In this document: piece after piece, positions 18,910 through 27,874 of the stretch | How the letters are laid out: every line of letters begins with the position of its first letter | Numbering within the stretch: position 1 is the first letter of the stretch | From: Capronia americana | Taxonomy: Eukaryota; Ascomycota; Eurotiomycetes; Chaetothyriales; Herpotrichiellaceae | Direction: 5' to 3' | Assembly: GCA_016110215.1 (NCBI GenBank) | Contig: JADWQD010000006.1 | Coordinates: 1,426,001-1,490,000, forward strand | DNA length: 64,000 nucleotides | Position numbers and translations under genes: made by a program | Notes under the pieces: model-generated | The model's database searches: none | What the model was told of the DNA's origin: nothing | What the model saw: the letters and a program-made list of their open reading frames with translations, nothing else

Positions 18910-21354
18910 TTATGTGGAGGGCGGATTGACGGAATATGCATAGCCTGAACCAAGGTCATGGGACGGCATGTCTGTGTAATCCGGCAAGGTGATTCCCATG
19001 TCTGCTAGGAAGTCGTCCAGATCCCAGTCCTTGCTCTCAAAGTTGCCCATGTCAAATTCGTCCAGGCCATTGAAGGTGTATAGAGATTCGGGAATTGTGG
19101 CTTCATCCACACCACTCGGGCGTTGTGTCTGACTATTTGAAGCATAACTCACGACCTCTGGCCCTGGGGATTTGCCATTTCGCATAATACGTTGTCGGCT
19201 TGTGTTGTCGTCCGCCCGAGGGTCAGGCCGGAGGGCAGACACGATATCCAGAAAGTCTGTGGACAATTGGAGGAAGCGCGTCACGGTTTTGTTAGGGGAG
19301 CTCTGAGACAAGATACGCTGGAGATATGCAACCATGGCTTGTACCTCGGTCGCTGGGGGAGATCGATTCATTTCCTCCCCTGCGAGTATGTACAGCGACA
19401 GCGTCAGACTGCATTGGTACACGAAGTTACCGTCAAGATAGAGGTAGTAGTCGTGCTGATCCTTTTCCCAGAGACAGCGAATCAGCGTCCAAGACTTTAT
19501 GGCTGCCTCAAAAGCCATGTCCCGATACTTGGCGGTCAATGCGTCGAGGCCGAAATGCTGGTTCCCGGCCCGTGTGATGTAGAGAGCTCTCAAAACAAAG
19601 GGCCGCGAGAGCAAATTCTTTGCGTATTGGCACCGAATATGCAGGGTCACGATTTGTCGGAGGTGGTTTGGATAAATGTGATCCTGCTGGCCCTCGTCGA
19701 ATTTGAGGAAGGGAGGCAGTTGATCCTCCCAATGCTCGAGCTCCTCCAGTAATTTGTCACATGTCGTCATATCTGGAAGGCCACGGCCGTCGACAGTCCC
19801 TTCCAGACGCTGACCGATCTGAGACTTGCTGATCTTGCTGACGATTCGCGCAAGACCAACATCCTGAATCAAATAGTTGGGTGGCCGATGGTGCCCTTCG
19901 TCAAGAACAGACTCCAGGGGGAAGTCGATGGCGTTGTCGAGACCGTCGACGGCCGAGGGTCGACCAAAGAAGGCACTTTGGTAATGCTCCGACACGATAA
20001 GGTAGCACCATACCTGTTTACGCAGCTCTCGCTCCACCGGCGTCAGGTATATGTTAGCTTGCGATATGATCTCCGAACCGCAATGGAGCCCAAGGCCGAT
20101 GGCCATGCGTACTGCACAACCACTCAAATTCAAGGCAGCATTTCTCTCGTTGGAACAGCCCAAGCACACTGAGAGGAGGATGCAGGCCACGACAGCTTGG
20201 AGTGTTCCCGACAGCATGAGATTTGGTATCTCTTTCAGAGCATCCCTCGAAAGATTTTCTTTGAGCGTCGAGAGCTCGAGCGAGTTGTCACAGTCGTCGC
20301 GAGACAGAAGCCTCTCACACCCAAGGACAAGCACCATGCGGACGCAAACAGCGCCTCCAGCATCAATTCCATCGAGGGTGTCTGACAAGACTCGGTCCAG
20401 CATGGCCTGGAAAGAAGGCCGGTGAAGGAGAGTGACTGTCGGATGAATGTAGATGAAAAAGTCGTCCACGAGGCTTTGGGTCAGCTGTCGGGATGGCAAC
20501 GATTCGATGAGGCTTGACACACGTTTCCTCGCCGCCGAGCTGTTTTGAATAGGAGGCTGTGTTTGCCGATACGACAGCAATTGATCCGGTGCCTCAACAT
20601 GGAGAGCAGCTGAATTTGTTGCATTCATGGTTTTGATGGACCTGTCGCGACTAAAGCGGTCCCGGAGACGCCTGAGGCTCCGCGGCATGGCAGTTGCCTC
20701 GTCCGAAGTCTTGAGTGCGACAAGCTCACCGAGTTTGCAAACGAATGCCATGGAGCTTGAGGCCCCGAAGTATGAAATGACTCCTGACGCATTTTGAAGT
20801 ATGCACTCGTAATGAGGCGAAGACTGGGCTGGGTCAGGTTGCAGCGAAGGCAACGGGGCAAAGCTCTCGCTGTTGGATCGACGGTGAGGTGGAGGCGAGA
20901 GTATCGACGCAGCACCCAGAAATTTGCGGTGTGAAGGGGGTTGCCTCTCTATGTTTGGGTCGTAACCGTCGTCTTGCTCTGACTGCTGACTCGACATAGG
21001 CGACCGTAGCTGCTGAGAGTTGGTCATAGTCGCAAGACCGGTGTGCGTGGTATTGGGACGATCGTGATGTCGCTTTGGTGTCTGGTTCGGGAGACAGGAT
21101 GCTTTTCCTTTCCGTGGCATCGTGGAGACACATTCCACGAGGTTGTCTTTGCATAATTGGCAAGGAATGTCCAATGATTCACGCACGCATTTGCGCCGGC
21201 GAGTCCTGCACAGATCACAGCTGGATACAGCGCGTTTTCTCAGCTCCGGCGGCACACGACGGCGAGCACGTTTCGAAGGACTCGCCGGCATGGATCTTTG
21301 GCTGTGTTGTGTCACTGTGCTTGACCACTGTAGTTGTTCGGAGGGCAACGCCAT
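18910..21354 (-). CDS. Zn2Cys6 transcription factor with fungal-specific regulatory domain (cluster regulator 1)
   Basis: Nuclear DNA-binding regulator. Single exon, 814 aa. The binuclear zinc cluster occupies about residues 46-75, C-x2-C-x6-C-x8-C-x2-C-x6-C, beginning CDLCRTRRRKC after a basic lead (KRARRRVPPELRKRA). A Ser/Pro/Gln-rich linker reaches about residue 270. The fungal transcription-factor middle homology region follows, with FIYIHPTVTLLHRPSF, SGCAVRMAIGLGLH, ERELRKQVWCYLIVSEHYQ and FFGRPSAVDG. The tail is acidic (DEFDMGNFESKDWDLDDF), a likely activation segment. It is a clear paralog of the regulator at 27875-30199 along most of its length. Its 5' end faces the decayed enol-lactonase. 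A role in cluster induction is inference. Confidence 0.93.
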   Translation of the reverse strand: MALPSEQLQWSSTVTQHSQRSMPASPSKRARRRVPPELRKRAVSSCDLCRTRRRKCVRESLDIPCQLCKDNLVECVSTMPRKGKASCLPNQTPKRHHDRPNTTHTGLATMTNSQQLRSPMSSQQSEQDDGYDPNIERQPPSHRKFLGAASILSPPPHRRSNSESFAPLPSLQPDPAQSSPHYECILQNASGVISYFGASSSMAFVCKLGELVALKTSDEATAMPRSLRRLRDRFSRDRSIKTMNATNSAALHVEAPDQLLSYRQTQPPIQNSSAARKRVSSLIESLPSRQLTQSLVDDFFIYIHPTVTLLHRPSFQAMLDRVLSDTLDGIDAGGAVCVRMVLVLGCERLLSRDDCDNSLELSTLKENLSRDALKEIPNLMLSGTLQAVVACILLSVCLGCSNERNAALNLSGCAVRMAIGLGLHCGSEIISQANIYLTPVERELRKQVWCYLIVSEHYQSAFFGRPSAVDGLDNAIDFPLESVLDEGHHRPPNYLIQDVGLARIVSKISKSQIGQRLEGTVDGRGLPDMTTCDKLLEELEHWEDQLPPFLKFDEGQQDHIYPNHLRQIVTLHIRCQYAKNLLSRPFVLRALYITRAGNQHFGLDALTAKYRDMAFEAAIKSWTLIRCLWEKDQHDYYLYLDGNFVYQCSLTLSLYILAGEEMNRSPPATEVQAMVAYLQRILSQSSPNKTVTRFLQLSTDFLDIVSALRPDPRADDNTSRQRIMRNGKSPGPEVVSYASNSQTQRPSGVDEATIPESLYTFNGLDEFDMGNFESKDWDLDDFLADMGITLPDYTDMPSHDLGSGYAYSVNPPST

Positions 21355-21749
21355 GGCGGCGAAGCGTCTGAAGGTAGGGCTGCGCTGAAACTGTGTCCGG
21401 GGAAAGACGACACTCCCCTGGGGTTGGCGGGGTTTTATGGTTTTTTCGACATCTCACTCTACTTGCCGCCCCGCTAATGGAAAAGCCTGCTCGAATCGGC
21501 AGAGGAGAGGCAAATGAGAATGGCTAGATACCTAGGGACGGGATACTTTGTGGCGGAATTGAAATGGGAGTTCATGCTGTCTGTCATTTTGGACATATTG
21601 TTCACGCTCGTCTCATTTGTTGGCACAGGCTCAATCTGCGCAGCTCTCCTCTAGGCAAGGAAGCGCGTGAGCTCAAATCATCTAAGTGCAGGAGTCCTTG
21701 TGGCGATATACTACAGTCATGCTGCCATGAAGCTCAGCATGACTCGATT
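21355..21749. other. Intergenic region upstream of regulator 1
   Basis: 395 bp between the regulator start codon and the degraded 3' end of the enol-lactonase pseudogene. Holds the regulator promoter. No other gene seen. Confidence 0.5.
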
Positions 21750-22376
21750 AAACTTGTTGTGCATCGGGGCTACATGGGTCCAACCTGTGGTATCGACATC
21801 TACTTCGCTCCCTTGATCCTGCCTGAGACATCGACTAGAATTTCCTTCAGACCGACAGCAGAGTCATTCTCACCAGCAAGTATCAGTGCTTGCTCTTGTT
21901 CAGTGTGACTGAGCTGACGATCGTAATCGTAGTTCATGATTGCACTGGCGCAAATGTGATAGCCGTCGAGCGTACAGGAGCAGACTTGGGCGAGCATGTT
22001 TTCCCGTATTCATCCTTGCATGGGTCTGGAAACATCTGTGCATAATGAATCGCGAGAACAGCGCCCATGTTGCATCCCAGGACCGCAAATGGTTTTTGGG
22101 TCGGTGCCACTTTCCCTACAAGGGCCTGAATCCGTTGGACAAAATCGCCAAAATGGTAATCCCTTTGCGCCGCATCTCGCGTCGTAAATCTTGACTCCGT
22201 ACATGGTCGTAGCGAAGGGGACTGAAGCCGGCCGAGTGAAGAGCAGGTACAGTAAAGTCCCACATGTGGAGGTTGGCCATCAAGGCGTGTGAGAGAACCA
22301 CGAGAGAGTCGCCTTTCCGACCTTCACGGAGGACGTAGAAATTGATTGAATCAATGCAAACAATGTGTGACTCCAT
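21750..22376 (-). pseudogene. Decayed 3-oxoadipate enol-lactonase-like alpha/beta hydrolase
   Basis: A broken paralog of the intact hydrolase at 26922-27764. The amino part (ATG at 22376) reads MESHIVCIDSINFYV then LVVLSHALMANLHMWDFTV, against the intact VDSINYYA and LVILCHALMANHHMWDSTV. A frameshift near 22200 moves the homology to another frame (TRDAAQRDYHFGDFVQRIQ, FAVLGCNMGAVLAIHYAQMFPD). Then about 50 residues are missing, and after a second frame change homology resumes as CTLDGYHICASAIMNYDYD and ALILAGENDSAVGLKEILV. Stop codons interrupt the C-terminus. The catalytic elbow G-C-S-I-G is G-C-N-M-G here, so the nucleophile serine codon AGC has become AAC. It cannot make an active enzyme. 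Confidence 0.85.
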
Positions 22377-23589
22377 GCCGTCACACATCCCCGTGATTGA
22401 TGAACAATGTAAGAAGAGGGGCGGTAGACATCGCTTCACAAGGGACGCCGAGAGTGCATATGCGATGTGGCAAACAAGAGTATTCTGTTCCAGCTCCTGA
22501 ACGCAGACTTCAGCATCAGAGCGGATATGAAACCAACAAGGACCTGTGACGGGTAATTTCAGCCTTCCGTCTAATGGTCGAACCGCGCGAAAGCACTCTG
22601 AAAATCGAGTACGGTTCTTCTTCTTCGTCGCGCCACGAGACGGATCGCATTCCTGAATGGGTGAGGCAGGCGAGGACGGGCGTAGATTGCCCCTGCGGAT
22701 GCAAGCTTCCGCCTTGCTCAGGATTTCGGCGATCCGCTGAACAGCATCCCAACAGCCCTGACTAGCCAATCTACCACGGAAGGTCACATGGGCGGACTGG
22801 CGGCAGTTTGCAATTGCGATGGAGCACCCTTCACACCTCGAATCATGGGCCCCGCGTCAAGCTGGCGAGAGTCACCATTTCGAATCTTGAAGCCTGTCGA
22901 CTTCCGTATCATTCTCGTCTATTATCCTTGCCGAACGCATTCTTGCGGATGGTGCCATGGCCACGGAAACTGGCATCCGCATCGTTCGGGCGCGCTGAAA
23001 TGTCGATCTGCTTCAGGCAGTGGGTAGATGTTCCCTTAGAGCTCGAAAATGATCGACGAACATCTCAACATAAGGAAAGATCGCTCAGAAGATCGCTGTC
23101 CCGTGTCTACGCCTTTCAGGTAGTGGTGGATGGTTGGCAGGCATGCCTATCCTGGAAAGCACATGCCTCCACCAGGCAAGTAGGATGAACCTATCGAGTT
23201 TCCGTCAGTGGGCAGGAACTAGAATCTAGGAAAGCCTGAAGCCTCTGTGTGATGTTGGCTGAATGACTACATGGAATCCATAGACCACGGTCCAGTACAA
23301 TTTAATGATGTGACCATGACAATATGGCATTCTGAGTCTCAAGAGATACTGATATTTCATGGTTTGGGGCGACCTACATTGTACAGTACGATGCTTACTG
23401 ATAATACTGTCGTCTATGCTGTGTACAATTACTTCTCTCTCGTTGATATTTTTTGAAATGTTTGGCCATCCTGTTATATTTCTCTCTAAGATACGCTGCT
23501 AGACCTTCTTATGTACCACACACATAATTATGAATGACAACTGCAATTGACACTGCTAGTTCAACAAAGTTCTCGATCCATCCATCCCA
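22377..23589. other. Gene-free stretch upstream of the pseudogene, CGGAT-rich at its left end
   Basis: 1213 bp. The frame of the pseudogene amino part is open upstream to 22787 without any recognisable domain. CGGAT or its complement occurs at 22522, 22641, 22696, 22732, 22946 and 22975, so this may be the former promoter of the pseudogene. From 23200 to 23589 the sequence is AT-richer, with no gene seen. Confidence 0.45.
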
Positions 23590-25039
23590 TCATAGATGCG
23601 CCTCGGGAAAGTGTGGCTGTTTGACACCGTTCCTTCTCAAGCTTCTCATCTTTCGCCGAAGCTCTGTATCCCGGAGTTTGCCATTGTAAATCTTTGCTTC
23701 CTCGGCGGGAAGGCCTGCCAGCTCTGGGGCACTGAACTTTTTGCCCTTTTCAAGTTTTGATGCATCGTGGCCAAACAGCCAGTCCTTCCTCTCGGTGTAT
23801 GCCCAGTATATCGGATTGCTTGCGTTGTCCTGCTTCATCAACTCGTCACGGCGATCTCGTTCGGGTCCATCGTACAGGTGAAGCCATTCTTGAAGGATGC
23901 GTGTGTTTCGCGCAACATACGCCGCTCTCGGTAATCTTTGATCCTGATACGCCCTGAGAGCCTCACCAAGATCGTCGTACTCGCGGATTGCCGCTTGTAG
24001 AGCTGCCGCATCCTCGGTCGCTTGAGCGGCTCCTTGGGCCATATAGGGCATCATGGGATGGCATGCATCACCCAGGATAGCCACCTTTCCACTAGGATGA
24101 ACCCACCGATCCAGCTGCTCAAAGTCGGCAAGCTTCCATTTGAGATAGGTACCTGTCAAACCGCACAGCTTCCGTACAGGAGCGCACCATTCCGCAAAGC
24201 GCTGGACCAACTCGTTGTTATCAGCTTGTGTCCGCCACTCGTCTTCGCCAACGGGTTTCCCCACGTCAGTCTCGTGGGTGATGTCGATGATGATGTTGTA
24301 TAGCTCGCCTCCTCGCAGAGGGTAGCCGACGGCATGTCCTTCGGGGCCCATCCAGTGAACGGCCCAGGGCTCTTCTACCAGGTGTCTTGTCGTAGGATCG
24401 GCCAACAGTGGCTCCACCGGAACCAGAATTCGAAACGCCACATCGCCCGTGTCCTGCGGCTCGATGGGACTTCCGTTGATGATGTTCCTGACCGCAGATT
24501 TGATCCCGTCAGCGACAATCACAAGATCTGCCGCCATATGTTCGCCGGTGGATAGCACTACTGCTGGTGCCTCGAAGTCGTACGACACCACCGTCGAGTC
24601 CATCAATAGCTTGACATTCTCATGTTTCAAGACGGCGTCCACCAGGACCTTGACTAAATCCGCACGGTGAAGGAAGTAATACGGCGACTGGTACTTCTCC
24701 TTGACGTCGCTGAAAGGGCAGTCGGCAAGGATATTGCCCTTCCAATCGACAAAGCGGTTACCCAACGAGACCTCTTTTTTGATCGTGCTGAAGTCAACGC
24801 CCCAGCTGAGACTCAAGCGTGAGGAGTTGGGCGGCACACGAATACCGGCACCGACCTAATATATACCCATCATGAGTCAGCGATCACAACTGACAATAGC
24901 AGATCAAGGAGTCACATACCTCCAGAAATTCCTTTGCCGATTCAAGGACGGTCACCTTGTGTCCATCTTGGCCCAATGCGAGCGCGGTTTGCAGTCCACC
25001 GATTCCTCCTCCCACTACGATGACTTGTAGTTCCTTCAT
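23590..25039 (-). CDS. FAD-dependent monooxygenase, salicylate hydroxylase family
   Basis: Flavoprotein aromatic hydroxylase using NAD(P)H and O2. Family members convert salicylate to catechol or hydroxylate related benzoates. Exons on the minus strand 24920-25039 and 23590-24855 (intron 64 bp), 461 aa, normal for the family. The dinucleotide fold is QVIVVGGGIGGLQTALAL (GxGxxG at residues 10-15) with the acidic residue in VTVLESAKEF. The second FAD/NADPH motif is DLVIVADGIKSAVR. The GD motif is KVAILGDACHPMMPYMAQGA, followed by EDAAALQAAI. Exon 1 carries the nucleotide-binding fold, so the longer single-frame reading alone would be incomplete. It lies between the decayed lactonase and the decarboxylase-family gene. 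The exact substrate is not determinable by eye. Confidence 0.92.
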
Positions 25040-25933
25040 GCTGTTTCAGCCAAAGTCGCAAAGCTAGCTCTGTGTAGGCGTCGTAGTTGATGATGTTTTC
25101 GAGATCCTCAAGTTGGTGGAAAGAAGCCTTAACTTTCTGAGGTCGCAAATCCCAGGTGCTCCATCTTCTTCCAGATTATGTATATTTCCAGTCTCGATGG
25201 CCACGCACGGCAGACGGCATGGTTGGTGGGTTCTGCGATTCACCGCACAGCTATCCGCTTCTTCCAATGGAATCTTGCCGATCCCGGCAAAGACAAGCGG
25301 GTAATTAGGCTGTCCCCGGGGAGCCCTATAACTGGAAAGTGACCGCTAACTTACAGCCGTACCAACGCCCCGGGAACTCTATAGGGCCAAGTACTGGCTG
25401 GTGTTGCGAATCGACACCTCAGCACCCCGCAGGAAAGGATCATGGTCTTTGGCTAGCGTGCGTTGACTGCGGCGATTCGCCAAAATTGGGCGGCACTAAC
25501 GCGTCCAGCATGAAGGGACACAATGTTAGTATTGACCTAGGCTAGGCGGCCCGCGGCATCTGTAGACCATCATAGGACATTTGAAATGTTTATGAGCACG
25601 CAAAAAGTGAGATAACCACGAACTGCCTTCTGTTTAGTTGGTCTTTATCCTACGGAGCGTAGCGTAATAGCAGTTATTAGCGACAAAAAGTCCACGCTAA
25701 CATCATTGCAACTGCGCTGATTGGTGCAACAAATGCACTGTCACAGGACATCACGTGCGCTCCCTTTTCGGCGTTCACAGGTGGAAAAGCAACAACATTC
25801 AGCAATACCGGGTGACCGGTTCCCCTTGCCTTCATCCAACTCGATTTTATACATATGGTACTCGGTATATACGGTATATTCTGCCCATCGTCCATCCTTG
25901 AACCAGCTTTCGTTTGTCGTTCACTCAAGTTGA
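25040..25933. other. Intergenic region upstream of the monooxygenase
   Basis: 894 bp containing the monooxygenase promoter and the 3' end of the decarboxylase-family gene. One ATCCG at 25253. The open frames present are short and lack domains. Confidence 0.5.
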
Positions 25934-26278
25934 TTAAGCAGCTTTCTTCCCTAGCTCTCTGGCCATTTCGCCCTTTTCAGCCATGTCGTCGAGAACCTTC
26001 TCGGCTGTTTTCATGGCATCAGTTCCAGCGGGGACGCCACAATATATCGTACAATGTAAAATAGCCTCTCTTATTTCCACCTCGGTGAGTTCATTGTTCC
26101 TCGCACCTCGGATGTGTACTGCCAACTCAGGGGCGCGATTCAGGGCCATCAGCATGCCGATGTTGAGAAGGCTGCATTGTTTCTTCTCCAGACCTGGGCG
26201 TGTCCAAGCATATCCCCAGCACCACTCGGTGACGAGCTCTTGACCGGGTTTCGAAAAGTTGCGCGTGCAGCCACTCAA
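25934..26278 (-). CDS. Carboxymuconolactone decarboxylase family protein, N-terminus short or lost
   Basis: AhpD/CMD-like fold. Family members decarboxylate 4-carboxymuconolactone to 3-oxoadipate enol-lactone. The frame gives about 114 codons with the full conserved core: QELVTEWCWGYAWTRPGL, LLNIGMLMALNRAPELAVH, TEVEIREAILHCTIYCGVPAG and AMKTAEKVLDDMAEKGE. Fungal and bacterial relatives carry about 30 more N-terminal residues (helix with an RRxV-G pattern). Here the frame is closed by a TGA just upstream, no ATG precedes the core, and I find no convincing upstream exon. Either a small first exon is missed or the gene has lost its amino end. Shares the region 26279-26921 with the divergent enol-lactonase. 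Confidence 0.7.
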   Translation of the reverse strand: MSGCTRNFSKPGQELVTEWCWGYAWTRPGLEKKQCSLLNIGMLMALNRAPELAVHIRGARNNELTEVEIREAILHCTIYCGVPAGTDAMKTAEKVLDDMAEKGEMARELGKKAA

Positions 26279-26921
26279 GATCCTGCTGGTTGCTCAGCTT
26301 GAAGAAGTCGAATTTAAGGCAAAAGAAATCGAAACAAGAATTGGCAAGGCGCAAAATTCCATAAAATCAGACAATTGCAAGCTCTCTTGTTCAAGGATTG
26401 TTTAGCATCCGGGGGTACAGTGATGTGTAATATAGATCCGATGCGTTCAAGACGGAGAAATCAAGCACAACTTCCACTTCGCATCCGTTTCGGTGGGATC
26501 CGAGTTCTGCTCGTGATGGCTCAGATGTTCGGTCCCTTGGGGATACTTCTCGTCATCAGCCCCTGCATTGTGGTCAGGTATGGAGTGTGTGACGTTAAGG
26601 CGAATGGTCTCGGGTTGCGGATCGGCGGTACTGCATGGCGGATGTTTGTATGTCAACGTTCCGCCTTTGCCACCAGCGGCCCCGGTCGGTCCACCAAACG
26701 CCTCTCCTCTGTGACGGATGCTGTTGAGTGGGATGGTGGAAAGTTTGGTTTGATCATCTGCAGCTGGGGTGTGGCCATGGGTACAATTAAGGTTGGAGCA
26801 GCACTTTCATTGCCTGTGCAAGTCTGCCGTACACATCGCATCTTCTCGTGACACATTCCCTTCTGCAAACTTCAGGCCAATCAATCTGCAAGCAGGTGTT
26901 GGACACCTTGCGCTAGTCACC
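26279..26921. promoter_or_regulatory. Divergent region with seven CGGAT/ATCCG pentamers
   Basis: 643 bp between the decarboxylase-family gene and the enol-lactonase. ATCCG lies at 26407, 26436, 26483 and 26498, and CGGAT at 26618, 26639 and 26715, which is well above the roughly one expected by chance. A minus-strand frame of about 119 codons (26447-26804) lacks an ATG and any known domain, so I treat it as non-coding. Confidence 0.5.
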
Positions 26922-27764
26922 ATGGGGCAATTCATAGAGGTTGACTCGATCAATTATTATGCAGCACTTGAAGGGGACGAAAACAGTCGACTCGTCATCC
27001 TCTGCCACGCACTGATGGCGAATCATCACATGTGGGATTCCACTGTTGTTGCTCTTCACAGCGCAGGCTTTCGCACCCTGCGATTCGACCTGATCGGACA
27101 CAATAAAACGACTTTTGTAACACCAGATGCCGCGACGCGAGAATATCATTTCGACGATTTTGTGAGACATTTCCATAGGCTGGCAGAGCAACTGGCGCCG
27201 GGGCAAACACCATTCGCGTTCGTCGGATGCAGCATTGGCGGCGTTCTGGCCCTCCGCTATGCACAGGTGTATCCCGGAACCTTGACCAAGATTATATCCT
27301 GTGATGCGCCAGGGCTGACGAGTCTGGAGGCAGCAAAGTCACTATGGAGATCGCGAATATCTCAATTCCAGGCCGAGGGAGTGGAAAACCTGGCAAAGGC
27401 CACCGTCGACCGATGGTTTCCCGACCCGTGTCCGGCAGAAGTCCGCGCGGGAATGCTGGCCCAGACGAGTACATGCACATTTGAAGGTTACCGGGCCTGC
27501 GCCATCGCTGTCATGAATTATGACTACTTTGACGAGCTGAAGCTACTCACGGAGCAAGTTTTGGTGCTTGCGGGGGAAGGTGATACGGCGATCGGACCAA
27601 GAGAGATTCTGGTCAATGTAGCCAAGGCCATTCCAAACTCCAAATACCACCTAATGGCAGATGTCGGTCACGTCCCTCCATATCATGACCCCGGCCGCTT
27701 CAACAAGATCATGTTGGAATTCTTGGAGAACGAATTGAAGGTGGCAGGTTCAGCATCCATATAA
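26922..27764 (+). CDS. 3-oxoadipate enol-lactonase-like alpha/beta hydrolase
   Basis: Serine hydrolase of the PcaD type, which opens 3-oxoadipate enol-lactone to 3-oxoadipate in the beta-ketoadipate route. Single exon, 280 aa, close to PcaD length. The oxyanion region is LVILCHALMANHHMWD, with the usual HG dipeptide replaced by HA. The nucleophile elbow is VGCSIGGVLAL, the acid residue is in VLAGEGDTAIGP and the catalytic His in DVGHVPPYHDPGRF. The start MGQFIEVDSINYYA aligns with the decayed copy at 22376, which supports the ATG at 26922; the open frame extends upstream but without homology. Its stop lies 110 bp from the stop of regulator 2. HA for HG could shift specificity. Confidence 0.88.
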   Translation: MGQFIEVDSINYYAALEGDENSRLVILCHALMANHHMWDSTVVALHSAGFRTLRFDLIGHNKTTFVTPDAATREYHFDDFVRHFHRLAEQLAPGQTPFAFVGCSIGGVLALRYAQVYPGTLTKIISCDAPGLTSLEAAKSLWRSRISQFQAEGVENLAKATVDRWFPDPCPAEVRAGMLAQTSTCTFEGYRACAIAVMNYDYFDELKLLTEQVLVLAGEGDTAIGPREILVNVAKAIPNSKYHLMADVGHVPPYHDPGRFNKIMLEFLENELKVAGSASI

Positions 27765-27874
27765 GACGCCTTCGGGTTCTGCTCGAGCCGCACCTCTAGG
27801 AATTTGGTGCATAATAGAGGAATAGCTATACTTTTTGTGGAACTTGACCAGAAAAGACTACCGTCAGAGTGAAA

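Noticed and set aside
26447..26804. Minus-strand open frame of about 119 codons between CMD and enol-lactonase
   Set aside because: No ATG, no recognisable domain, and it overlaps the CGGAT-rich promoter region.
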